A stretch of 15,481 nt of DNA from Chitinophagaceae bacterium (GTDB lineage: Bacteria; Bacteroidota; Bacteroidia; Chitinophagales; Chitinophagaceae): the NCBI GenBank assembly GCA_025351145.1, contig JANXWM010000720.1, positions 1 to 15,481 of the forward strand. Reading direction: 5' to 3'. The position numbers and the translations under genes were made by a program. Shown here piece after piece: positions 6,227 through 14,100 of this stretch (position 1 is the stretch's first letter; the number at the start of each line of letters is the position of its first letter). The notes under the pieces were generated by a model. That model was given only the letters and a program-made list of their open reading frames with translations, searched no databases and had not been told where the DNA came from.

Positions 6227-7351
6227 TTAAACTATTGTTTCGGTTTGATTCGTTGTTGTGATCCCATTTTTTTCAAGAATATCAGAGGCAAAATTCATGG
6301 CCCGCCCAATTGCCTGATCCATATCATAATACCTGTATTCTCCTAAACGTCCACAGATCAATACATTTTGAAGCGACTCTGCTTCCTGTTTGTACTGCTC
6401 ATACAATGATTTGTTGATTTTATCAGGAAAAGGATATTCATATTGGTGAGGACTCTCGGGTGTAAACGGTGTTTCATGTGTAAGCAGAGTGCCTTTTACG
6501 TTCTTCTTATCGTCTTCGTGCATCAGGTGTTTCCATTCAATGGTGCGTATCCTGGGATCATCAGCACTATTATAATTTACCTGAATGTATGGCTGGTATT
6601 CTTCTGTATCAGGAAGATGTTCTACTTTTCTTTTTTGTCCACGGTATTTTAATTTACCATATTTATGGCCAAAAAATTCATCCACAGGACCCGTAAAAAT
6701 AAGCAGTTTATTTGCAATAACTTCTTCGCGGTTTTCAAGATAATCAAATCCTAATTCAACTTTTATATCGCTAATCATGTTACTCACCATTTCTGTATAA
6801 CCATTACGCGGAAGCGCATTCCATTTATGATTGGGTGTTAGGGTATTTACATTTGATTTGTTGATAGTAATGCGGGTTGCAAGTTCTTTATCAAGCTCAG
6901 TGCATTTTACACCCCATTGTTTTTCAGTATAGCCCTTTATAAAGAGTTCGTATAATTGCCGGGGCATTTTTGCAAGGCAAGCTTCTTCAAAATTCTTTGG
7001 TTCACCCTGAAAAAGGTTCCAGTCTTTACCGGCAATCTGTTCTATATAAGATTCCTTTACAGGCCAGTTAAGATATTCTCCATTTACTTTCGACATAAGA
7101 ACAGAGCTCCAGTTATAAAATTCGGAGAACCGGTTAACAAAATTCCAAATCTTCTCAGATCCGCAGCGAAAATAATGCGGCCCATATTTATGGATCATTG
7201 CACCACTTTCATGCTTATAATCAAAAACATTTCCAGCAATATGATCCTTTCTGTCAAGAATAACTACATCCTGCCCATGATCAGTTAAAATCCTCGCAAT
7301 GGTACTTCCGGTAAGTCCAGAGCCAACAATTACAAAATCAGCTTTAATCAT
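6227..7351 (-). CDS. glf: UDP-galactopyranose mutase
   Basis: This FAD enzyme converts UDP-galactopyranose to UDP-galactofuranose, the donor of Galf residues in surface polysaccharides. The 374-residue protein has the N-terminal Rossmann FAD site (FVIVGSGLTGSTIAR, 6-20), with the acidic end of strand two at D33. It also has the family motifs HIAGNVFD (37-44), HKYGPHYF (54-61), IKGYTEKQWG (138-147) and RLGEYRYYDMDQAIGRAM (335-352). W146 corresponds to the active-site tryptophan, and the late tyrosines Y341 and Y342 are in the substrate-binding region. Length fits the prokaryotic type. The gene lies 96 bp after the phosphoglycosyl transferase gene on the same strand, consistent with a shared role in glycan assembly. 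A hairpin in the gap may reduce readthrough. No Galf transferase is visible nearby. Confidence 0.96.
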   Translation of the reverse strand: MIKADFVIVGSGLTGSTIARILTDHGQDVVILDRKDHIAGNVFDYKHESGAMIHKYGPHYFRCGSEKIWNFVNRFSEFYNWSSVLMSKVNGEYLNWPVKESYIEQIAGKDWNLFQGEPKNFEEACLAKMPRQLYELFIKGYTEKQWGVKCTELDKELATRITINKSNVNTLTPNHKWNALPRNGYTEMVSNMISDIKVELGFDYLENREEVIANKLLIFTGPVDEFFGHKYGKLKYRGQKRKVEHLPDTEEYQPYIQVNYNSADDPRIRTIEWKHLMHEDDKKNVKGTLLTHETPFTPESPHQYEYPFPDKINKSLYEQYKQEAESLQNVLICGRLGEYRYYDMDQAIGRAMNFASDILEKNGITTTNQTETIV

Positions 7352-7375
7352 ATTGTGTTAATAATAGAGTTTATC

Positions 7376-7383
7376 CAAAATAA
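7376..7383 (-). promoter_or_regulatory. Weak candidate -7 element for glf
   Basis: On the minus strand this reads TTATTTTG, one mismatch from TAnnTTTG. It lies about 25 bases upstream of the glf ATG and just after the terminator-like hairpin. It would allow glf expression independent of the upstream gene. Confidence 0.25.
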
Positions 7384-7384
7384 A

Positions 7385-7410
7385 CACGCCTGTCCTTTGG
7401 GGCAAGCGTG
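7385..7410 (-). terminator. Terminator-like hairpin between phosphoglycosyl transferase gene and glf
   Basis: On the minus strand an 11-bp arm pair (CACGCTTGCCC / GGACAGGCGTG) has one wobble and one mismatch, closes the loop CAAA and is followed by TTTATTTT. It begins 38 bases after the stop codon at 7448. It could terminate or attenuate transcription before glf. Confidence 0.55.
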
Positions 7411-7447
7411 AAAATAAAAAATATTAAAAATTTATACCCGAATGAAA

Positions 7448-8176
7448 TTAGTAAGCCCCATCACCTGCGACAACAACGAGTGGGGTTTTAATAAGTATTT
7501 TAAAATCCATCATCAAGCTGTAATTTTCTATGTATTCAGTATCATGTGCTATCATAAACTCTGCGCTTGTATTGTTTACACGATCACGAATCTGCCATAG
7601 CCCTGTAATTCCTGGACGTACCAAACACCTTACTTCTCTAAATTCCGGTAAATGTTTTAGCATAAAAGGAACAAGCGGCCGTGGCCCAATTAAACTCATA
7701 TCGCCGGTAAGTACATTAAATAACTGAGGCAATTCATCAATACTTGTTTTACGGATAATCTTTCCTATCCAGGTAATCCGGCTGTCATTTTTCACTTTGT
7801 GAAGAATTCCTTTTTCCTGTCCGGCAAGAGCTACTTCATAGTCTGCTTTTTTTACACTTTGATCCGATACCATTGATCTGAATTTAAAGCATCGAAAATG
7901 TACACCGCGGTAACCAACACGCTCATTTGAATAAAGAACAGGCCCACGTGAACTGAGTTTTACCAAAATAGCAACGGTGATTAATATTGGGGAAAGAAAC
8001 AAAATCAAACAGGCAGAAACAAAAATATCAAATGACCTCTTTAATAATATTTGAATATTTTTTTGCTCAAGCGACTCTTCTATTATCCTTTTTTTTTCAG
8101 GATAAGTCGTTTCCAAATGAATATGCAAAAGGGATTCGTGGACCCCCGGTTTTTTGTGTAAAAGGTTTACTTCCAT
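7448..8176 (-). CDS. Monotopic phosphoglycosyl transferase (bacterial sugar transferase family)
   Basis: This enzyme class transfers a sugar-1-phosphate from a UDP-sugar to undecaprenyl phosphate, the first membrane step of exopolysaccharide, O-antigen or glycoprotein glycan assembly. The 242-residue product has the LKRSFDIFVSACLILFLSPIL start (residues 45-65), which forms the re-entrant membrane helix with its Ser-Pro break. Further motifs are FKFRSMV (97-103), the catalytic Asp-Glu dyad D147-E148 in KTSIDELPQLFNVLTGDMS, LIGPRPLVP (162-170) and RPGITGLWQIRDR (187-199). It lacks the N-terminal multi-pass region of WbaP/WcaJ types; instead a soluble 40-residue extension precedes the core. The sugar substrate cannot be read from sequence. 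It is followed by glf and preceded by a 524-bp AT-rich region with a good promoter candidate. Confidence 0.94.
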   Translation of the reverse strand: MEVNLLHKKPGVHESLLHIHLETTYPEKKRIIEESLEQKNIQILLKRSFDIFVSACLILFLSPILITVAILVKLSSRGPVLYSNERVGYRGVHFRCFKFRSMVSDQSVKKADYEVALAGQEKGILHKVKNDSRITWIGKIIRKTSIDELPQLFNVLTGDMSLIGPRPLVPFMLKHLPEFREVRCLVRPGITGLWQIRDRVNNTSAEFMIAHDTEYIENYSLMMDFKILIKTPLVVVAGDGAY

Positions 8177-8215
8177 AGATTTGAAGATTTATTTTGGCTT
8201 TTAAAGGATATTTTT

Positions 8216-8223
8216 CAAAGATA
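8216..8223 (-). promoter_or_regulatory. Candidate -7 element for the phosphoglycosyl transferase gene
   Basis: On the minus strand this reads TATCTTTG, an exact TAnnTTTG. It would place the transcript start near 8210 and give a leader of about 35 nt. The inverted repeat at 8240-8256 covers the -33 side. Confidence 0.5.
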
Positions 8224-8239
8224 GTAGATTTTAAGTATG

Positions 8240-8256
8240 GTTAAGATTTTCTTAAC
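8240..8256. promoter_or_regulatory. Inverted repeat over the -33 region, possible operator
   Basis: GTTAAG and CTTAAC form a perfect 6-bp inverted repeat around ATTTT. It lies 16-33 bases upstream of the -7 element at 8216-8223, where a regulator could block or assist polymerase. The regulator is unknown, and short AT-rich palindromes also arise by chance. Confidence 0.35.
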
Positions 8257-8700
8257 ATCATAAAAAAATATTGTTTTCTTTTCGAAAAAAGAGTAATTCC
8301 TTAGATAAAATTCATAAAAAATAAAAATACGTTTTAAAGTTTTTAAAGAACATCAAGATTACTAATCAACAACTTAATTTATTTATACCCTATTTTTCGA
8401 ATTGCAACATAAATATTCATGATTTTAGATAGCCTATTCTACATGAGTCGCAACAAGTTCTGTTCATGAAAACAAATCTTGTAATAATAAATGAGACTTT
8501 AAACGGTATTTGAAATATTGATTATTAAACTTACAAATTTTCAATACAAATCTAATTATTTCTTCAATTCAAAAAAAAGCCGATAACTAAGTTTTGATTA
8601 AATATAAAAGTTGTTTGTCCCCTTAAAGATCGAATAAAAATAAATAAGGCAAGTTCGCTTTATATATTTTATGCGCTTCACTCACCCAAAAGAAAATAGA

Positions 8701-9321
8701 TTATTTATTTCTGTAATCAATCGAGTCCTCCACAGAACCACAACCAACCATACCCCCGGCATACCTCGGATGTTTTTTGCCCAGATACGGATTCACAATC
8801 TCCTTTGAATTTGATAACCAGTAAGCTTCTTCTGAATCATTAAAAGCCATAGGGCATTTATCATGATAAATAACTTGCTGATCATACTGTACCGTTCTCA
8901 AAAGGTTATAAAGGTTTTCACTAAGTGTATAAAAAGACCTGCGCTTACCCTCAATTGCAGGTTCACCAACTATACCAAGTGCTTCCGCCGACACACTTTC
9001 TGAGAAGCTTCTTGCTGTAGCAATAATAGTTGTATCAGCCTTAAGCTCATCATAAGGCACTTTCCCACTTAAACTTACAAGTGTATTTGCAGCAGAATCC
9101 ACACCTGCTGTATCCCAGTTTACCAAAGCAGCCTGAAGTGCAAAGTACCCGTCAAGCATTACATTAAATGGCTTATTAAACGCCTCACTGTTCTTACCCT
9201 GAATAAGGGCCTGCATTTTGGGTGCCTCTTCCCCTTTCTTTTCATCACTGTTATTGAAGAACAGGAAATATACACATACACCTACAATTACAAATCCTAT
9301 AATAATCAATCCCTTTTTCAT
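8701..9321 (-). CDS. Membrane-anchored DUF3347 protein, probable metal-related
   Basis: The 206-residue product has one N-terminal membrane anchor (KGLIIIGFVIVGVCVYFLFF, residues 3-22) and a periplasmic helical domain. The body matches the DUF3347 pattern: a pairing of MLDGYFALQAALVNWDTAGVDSAANTLV (55-82) with RSFYTLSENLYNLLRTV (128-144). The signature HDKCPMAF (153-160), EEAYWLSNSKEIVNPYLGKK and GGMVGCGSV (189-197) follows. His153, Cys156, Met158 and Cys194 are plausible copper or other soft-metal ligands. Related domains occur at the C-termini of CusB-like efflux adaptors and near heavy-metal export genes, from family knowledge. No efflux gene is visible here. cysM lies 86 bp upstream on the same strand, but this gene has its own promoter candidate. 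Confidence 0.8.
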   Translation of the reverse strand: MKKGLIIIGFVIVGVCVYFLFFNNSDEKKGEEAPKMQALIQGKNSEAFNKPFNVMLDGYFALQAALVNWDTAGVDSAANTLVSLSGKVPYDELKADTTIIATARSFSESVSAEALGIVGEPAIEGKRRSFYTLSENLYNLLRTVQYDQQVIYHDKCPMAFNDSEEAYWLSNSKEIVNPYLGKKHPRYAGGMVGCGSVEDSIDYRNK

Positions 9322-9337
9322 GCAAGTAATTTAAAGA

Positions 9338-9345
9338 CAAAATTA
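9338..9345 (-). promoter_or_regulatory. Candidate promoter (-7) for the DUF3347 gene
   Basis: On the minus strand this reads TAATTTTG, an exact TAnnTTTG, with TTG 21 bases upstream (9367-9369). The transcript would start about 10 bases before the ATG. It lies in the 86-bp gap after cysM. Confidence 0.45.
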
Positions 9346-9407
9346 TTGGTTAAGAGTAAGCAAAGCCAATTTTATATTGATAGTCAAATCAATCAAACAT
9401 AGTTTAT

Positions 9408-10289
9408 TTAATCAAAAAGATCAGAAGATAAGTACCTGTCGCCACGATCGCAGATAATACACACAATAACGCCAGCCATTAATTCCTTCGACAACTCAAT
9501 CGCTGCATAGACAGCCCCACCACTGCTCATTCCACTGAATACAGCTTCCTCCAAAGCAAGCCGTTTAGCCATTATCCGGGCATCCTTTTCCTCAACTTCT
9601 ATTATACGGTCTATGCTTTCGCGGTTAAAAATTTTCGGCAGGTAAGCTTCTGGCCATTTCCGGATACCGGGTATATGCGAGCCATCACTGGGCTGGCAAC
9701 CGGCAATTTGTATCGCAGGATTTTGCTCTTTAAGGTATTTCGATACGCCCATAATGGTGCCCGTTGTACCCATAGCAGAAACAAAATGAGTAACCGTACC
9801 TGCCGTATCTCTCCATATTTCGGGGCCGGTAGTTTTGTAGTGCATGGCTGCATTATCAGGGTTATCGAACTGGTTAAGCATTAAATAACCTCCCTTAGAA
9901 ACCTGGCTGCGGGCATAATCAATAGCGCCTTCCATTGAGTCTTTTTTTGGGGTAAGTATTACTTTGGCACCAAAAGCCTGCATAGTTAAAACCCTTTCCC
10001 TTGTTGCGTCTTCGGGCATTACCAGTTCAATTTCGGTATTAAAAAGGCTGGCAATCATGGCAAGTGCTATTCCTGTATTTCCACTGGTAGCTTCAATTAA
10101 TTTAATGCCGGGTTTTAATTCGCCACGGTCAAATGCACCTTTAATCATTCCATAAGCAGCACGGTCTTTAACGCTGCCGCCCGGGTTGTTCCCTTCTAAT
10201 TTCGCGTAAACCGTTACATCTTTATTAGTGGTTACATGCTTTAACTCCACCATTGGCGTATTGCCTACGAGGTCTAATATTCCAGCCAT
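9408..10289 (-). CDS. cysM: Cysteine synthase B (O-acetylserine sulfhydrylase, PLP enzyme)
   Basis: The enzyme makes cysteine from O-acetyl-L-serine and sulfide or thiosulfate with pyridoxal phosphate. The 293-residue product follows E. coli CysM closely. PLP lysine K41 is in GNNPGGSVKDRAA. The substrate loop TSGNTG is at 68-73 and the phosphate loop GTTGT at 174-178. The CysM-type markers R210 (IPGIRKWP) and C280 (CDRGDRYLS) are both present. These favour CysM over CysK, so use of thiosulfate or another sulfur donor is possible. The start ATG is supported by the family-typical N-terminus ILDLVGNTPMVELK. It is the upstream gene of a same-strand pair with the DUF3347 protein. A dispersed repeat lies upstream. 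Confidence 0.95.
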   Translation of the reverse strand: MAGILDLVGNTPMVELKHVTTNKDVTVYAKLEGNNPGGSVKDRAAYGMIKGAFDRGELKPGIKLIEATSGNTGIALAMIASLFNTEIELVMPEDATRERVLTMQAFGAKVILTPKKDSMEGAIDYARSQVSKGGYLMLNQFDNPDNAAMHYKTTGPEIWRDTAGTVTHFVSAMGTTGTIMGVSKYLKEQNPAIQIAGCQPSDGSHIPGIRKWPEAYLPKIFNRESIDRIIEVEEKDARIMAKRLALEEAVFSGMSSGGAVYAAIELSKELMAGVIVCIICDRGDRYLSSDLFD

Positions 10290-10341
10290 AAATTATTTTT
10301 TGAACCTTGAGTTACTGGCATGCAAGTTCTGTTTTCTAATG

Positions 10342-10349
10342 CAAAAATA
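10342..10349 (-). promoter_or_regulatory. Candidate -7 element for cysM
   Basis: On the minus strand this reads TATTTTTG, an exact TAnnTTTG, 53 bases upstream of the cysM ATG. The -33 side has no clear TTG. Repeat copy 4 begins about 35 bases further upstream. Confidence 0.4.
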
Positions 10350-10382
10350 GTGCAGGCTGCTTTCTATAAACGGAAATTATGT

Positions 10383-10463
10383 ACCGGGCTTTTGAAGCAA
10401 CATCAAGCTTTACTTGCGTCGCACTCTTGTACAGCCGGATATTCTATGGAGCAAAGCGAAGAT
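10383..10463 (-). repeat. Dispersed intergenic repeat, copy 4 (class B)
   Basis: The exact core is at 10413-10432 on the minus strand. Its flank from ACCGGGC (10383) to the core matches the 14663 copy at 23 of 31 positions without gaps. The other flank shares GGAT/AGAT, GAGCAAA and, with copy 2, AAGCGAAGAT. The element therefore spans about 80 bp. Confidence 0.85.
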
Positions 10464-10504
10464 TGAAAAGAAGGATACTGATTAGGAATTTATATTGCAA
10501 ATCA

Positions 10505-10783
10505 TCAGTTGTAAGCAAGAGCTGAAATTTTTTCGAAGCCGGAATATTGAATCATCTCTCCGTTCAAAAATAAATGGAACGAATATTTACCTTCCTGCAT
10601 TAAGCTTAACCTTAACTGAACGTTTGGCCCGGTAAAACTGCCTTTGCGGACGATCTTTTCGTTGGGGCAGCATATTTTATATTCAAACTTGTTATTAAAA
10701 AGTGATGATTGAACAATCTCCACTTTTAATAAATCGTAAACAATGCTGGAAACATTGGCTGTAAGCAAATATTGAGGCAACAT
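10505..10783 (-). CDS. Small protein resembling a T9SS C-terminal sorting domain
   Basis: This 92-residue product has no signal peptide or membrane helix. Its strand pattern resembles a type A T9SS sorting domain without cargo: LKVEIVQSSL, FEYKICCPNEKIVRKGSF, QLRLSLMQEGKYSFHLFLNG, then a final FEKI. Such domains normally sit at the end of exported proteins and are cleaved after outer-membrane passage. Here it stands alone, with a stop codon in the frame upstream of the ATG region (near 10838) and no other ATG between. It could be a free-standing relative, a gene remnant, or an unrelated beta-rich protein. Two inverted repeat cores (10413 and 10940) flank it. I am fairly sure it is coding, but the family link is only pattern resemblance. 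Confidence 0.6.
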   Translation of the reverse strand: MLPQYLLTANVSSIVYDLLKVEIVQSSLFNNKFEYKICCPNEKIVRKGSFTGPNVQLRLSLMQEGKYSFHLFLNGEMIQYSGFEKISALAYN

Positions 10784-10939
10784 AAAAGAGGGTTGTTTCT
10801 GATGACCGTATAAAGCTAAATAAAAGTGAAATTGACACTAATAAAAGTTGATTATAAAAAGCTTAAGAAATATTTTTTTCATTTACTGAACCTTGAACTA
10901 TAAGGAACCGGCTGTAAAATGTACATTTAAAAATGGAAC

Positions 10940-10971
10940 GTACAAGAGTGCGACGCAAGAGGCGATGCCAT
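10940..10971 (+). repeat. Dispersed intergenic repeat, copy 5 (class A)
   Basis: The exact core is at 10940-10959, followed by the class A extension AGGCGATGCCAT to 10971. It is inverted relative to copy 4; the two cores enclose 507 bp that contain the 92-residue gene. Confidence 0.85.
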
Positions 10972-11095
10972 AAAAACCTTAGTTTGGTCAATAATATTTG
11001 CCTTGTTTTTAAGTTGCCCTTACGGTTGTACGAAACTTATTTCTTATTCTATTCTTAAAAATAATCTTCAATTTTCGATTTTACTTTTTTTACAA

Positions 11096-11103
11096 TAGGT
11101 TTG
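11096..11103 (+). promoter_or_regulatory. Candidate -7 element for the DUF2723 gene
   Basis: TAGGTTTG matches TAnnTTTG exactly and lies 28 bases before the ATG, giving a leader of about 20 nt. A T-rich stretch (about 11072-11076) is near the expected -33 position. Confidence 0.5.
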
Positions 11104-11131
11104 CCACTCTTTCAAAAAAACCAAAACCGGT

Positions 11132-14100
11132 ATGAATTTTAAAAAAGTCAACATCATTACAGGATGGATGGTGTGTTTGTTTGCCTGCACGGTTTATATA
11201 ATGACCAGTGAAGCTGGCGGCAGTTTCTGGGATTGCGGTGAATTTGTGAGCAGCTGTTTTAAAGTACAGGTGCCACACCCGCCCGGTGCCCCGCTTTTTG
11301 TTTTGCTGGGCAGGATTTTTATTGTTTTGTTTGGCGACGATCCTTTAACTGCAGCAAAAGCAGTTAACGTAATGAGCGCCCTCGCCAGCGGTTTCTCTAT
11401 CTTATTTTTATTCTGGACAATTACACATTTTGCCCGTAAAATAGTTTGTACTGATGCAACAAAGGCTATCACCTCTTCGCAGCTATGGAGTATTATGGGT
11501 GCGGGTATTGTTGGTGCTCTTGCATATACATTTAGTGATTCTTTCTGGTACAGTGCTGTTGAAGGTGAGGTTTATGCAATGAGTTCTTTCTTTACTGCCA
11601 TTGTATTTTGGGCTATAATGAAATGGGATAGTCAGGCAGACGAACCGGGTGCTGATAAATGGATCATCTTTATTTTCTTCATGATTGGTCTTTCTATTGG
11701 TGTGCATCTATTGTGTTTGTTGTGCATACCTGCAATAGTGATGGCCTATTATTTTAGAAGAAGGGATTCTTTCAATTATACGCTGATACGCAAATATTTT
11801 ATGTGGTTTGTAGTTATTGGTGGCATCCTTGGTTTTTTACTGGCACTTATGGGGGCAAATGCCGAAGCCAATCCAGACAGGGGTGTTCCTATGGACGGCA
11901 CCATGTCAGGTTTAATTATACTGGGCACTATACTTGGCATTGCTTTTCTTTACCTGGCAGAACGTATAAGTAAGGAGAAGAAGGAATTATTTGGAGGGGC
12001 TTATATGTTCATGGTTTTTAGTTTTATTCTTGTGGGTATTGTGCAAATTGGCATTATTCAATATTCGATTAAAGGTGCCGGGCAATTTGATATATTCTTT
12101 GTAAATACACTTGGCTTCCCTTTCTTTTCGGGATTTATTTTCTTTTTTGTTTTAGTTGCAGTGGGTTTGTGGTTCGGTTTAAGGTTTGCCGCAAAGAAAA
12201 GCTGGCCTTATCTGCAGCTTGCATTATGGTGTATTGCTTTTACGCTGATTGGGTACAGTACCTATTTAACTACGATGATCCGCAGTAATGCAGATCCATC
12301 CGTAGACATGTACAATGTTGATAACCCGCAGAGCCTTGTTGGTTATCTTGGCCGTGATCAGTATGGTGACTTTCCTATTCTTTACGGTCAAAAATTTACA
12401 GCAGACCCGGTTGATTATAAAGAAGGTGCAACAAAATATCAAAAGGGAAAAGATAAATACATAGATAACGGCAAAGACATTAAATATGTTTATGCGCCAC
12501 AGGATAAAATGGTTTTCCCCCGTATGTGGGATGCCAGTAACGACCAGGGGCATGCTGACTATTACGCGGTTTTCATGGGCATAGGTAAAACACAGGATGG
12601 CAAGTATGAGAGGGAGCCCACATTTGGCGATAATATTAAGTTCTTTATAAGTTATCAGACTTACTTTATGTATATCCGCTATTTCATGTGGAATTTTAGT
12701 GGCAAGCAGGATGATGTACAAGGCATTTTTGCCGGCAATGTAAGAGATGGTAACTGGATAACCGGAATCCCTATCATTGATAATGCCCTTTACGGCGATC
12801 AATCTATGATGCCCGACAGTTTAAAAAACAATAAAGCGCATAATGTTTTATTCATGCTGCCTTTTGTGCTTGGTTTAATAGGTTTATTGTACCATTTCAA
12901 AAAAAGGGGTGATGATGCACTGGTAAATATGCTCCTGTTCTTCTTTACAGGATTTGCCATTGTAATATACCTTAACCAGGCCGGTCAGCAGCCACGTGAA
13001 CGTGATTATGCCTATGTAGGATCTTTTTATGCATTTGCAGTATGGATTGGTTTGGCGGTTCCTTATTTTGTAGAGCTTGCCTCAACATGGAATAAAAAAC
13101 TTATAAAAGATATTCTCACGGGCGGCGCAGTAGTTGCCTTTATCTTTATGTTTTCTATTCTCATTTCAGGTTACGGCGGACCGGCAGGTCTCACTGTTGG
13201 CCTTGGTTTTTTTGCAATACTCGCTGCGGTTGGTATTGGCATTCCTTTCCTGCTGAAATTATTAAAGAATCCAACAACTATTACATATGGCGCTTTTGCC
13301 CTGGCATTATGTGTTCCGGTTTTAATGGGTGACCAGGAATGGGACGACCATGACAGGAGCAAGAAAGAATTGCCGCGTGATATGGCCCGGGATTATTTAG
13401 AAAGCTGCGCTCCCAATGCCATACTCTTCACCTTTGGCGACAATGATACTTATCCATTGTGGTATGCACAGGAAGTTGAAGGCATAAGGCCTGATATAAG
13501 GGTAATCAACACAAGCTTACTTGGTATTGACTGGTATATAAATCAATTGAGGTACAAAGTAAATAAAAGTGATGCCATAGATGTAATATGGACCCCTGAA
13601 CAAATTGAAGGGCGTAAAAGAGATTATATTATGTACCAGCCACAGGCCCAATTTCCCGATAACAGGTACTACGATCTCTATGACATGATGAAAAATTATG
13701 CGGGCAGTGATGATCCTTCGAAAGTGGTTGACAGAAGCGGAGATATTTTAAACACTTTCCCTGTTCACAAAGTTTCAGTTCCAGTTGATCTCAATTTAGT
13801 AAGGTCAAACGGTACAGTAAATGCAACCGACAGTGTAATAAGCGAAATGCGTTTCGAGCTGCCAGCAAACAAGAGCGTGATCATGAAAAATGATCTCGCA
13901 ATACTCAACATTGTAGCAGCCAATAAATGGAAAAGGCCTATTTATTTTACTATGAATTATGGTGATATTGGGTTTGGTAATTTTTTACGCCGCGATGGAA
14001 TGTCCTACAGGTTAGTCCCGGTAGAAAATTCACAGGTTAATACAGACTGGATGTATAAGCTGGTAATGGACCCAAAGAAATGGGGTTATGGAAATGCAAA

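Larger units (their letters stand above)
8177..8700. other. AT-rich intergenic region with no recognised gene
   Basis: This 524-bp, very AT-rich stretch separates the phosphoglycosyl transferase gene from the 3' end of the DUF3347 gene, both on the minus strand. The part near 8176 holds a promoter candidate and an inverted repeat. Two tiny overlapping frames on the plus strand (8419-8469 and 8466-8513; 16 and 15 residues, ATGA overlap) are too short to call. No terminator was found for the gene ending at 8701, and none of the dispersed repeats occurs here. Confidence 0.7.
10784..11131. other. Intergenic region between the small T9SS-like gene and the DUF2723 gene
   Basis: This 348-bp divergent spacer contains repeat copy 5 (10940) and the promoter candidate for the DUF2723 gene (11096). 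No clear TAnnTTTG was seen for the minus-strand small gene. No RNA gene or other open frame of note was found. Confidence 0.65.

Noticed and set aside
8419..8513. Two tiny plus-strand frames of 16 and 15 residues with an ATGA overlap
   Set aside because: Too short to support from one sequence, with no promoter or conserved motif seen. The ATGA overlap is of interest, so conservation in relatives or ribosome profiling would decide.
12266..12802. 178-codon minus-strand frame inside the DUF2723 gene
   Set aside because: Antisense shadow of a well-supported membrane protein; no recognisable motif.
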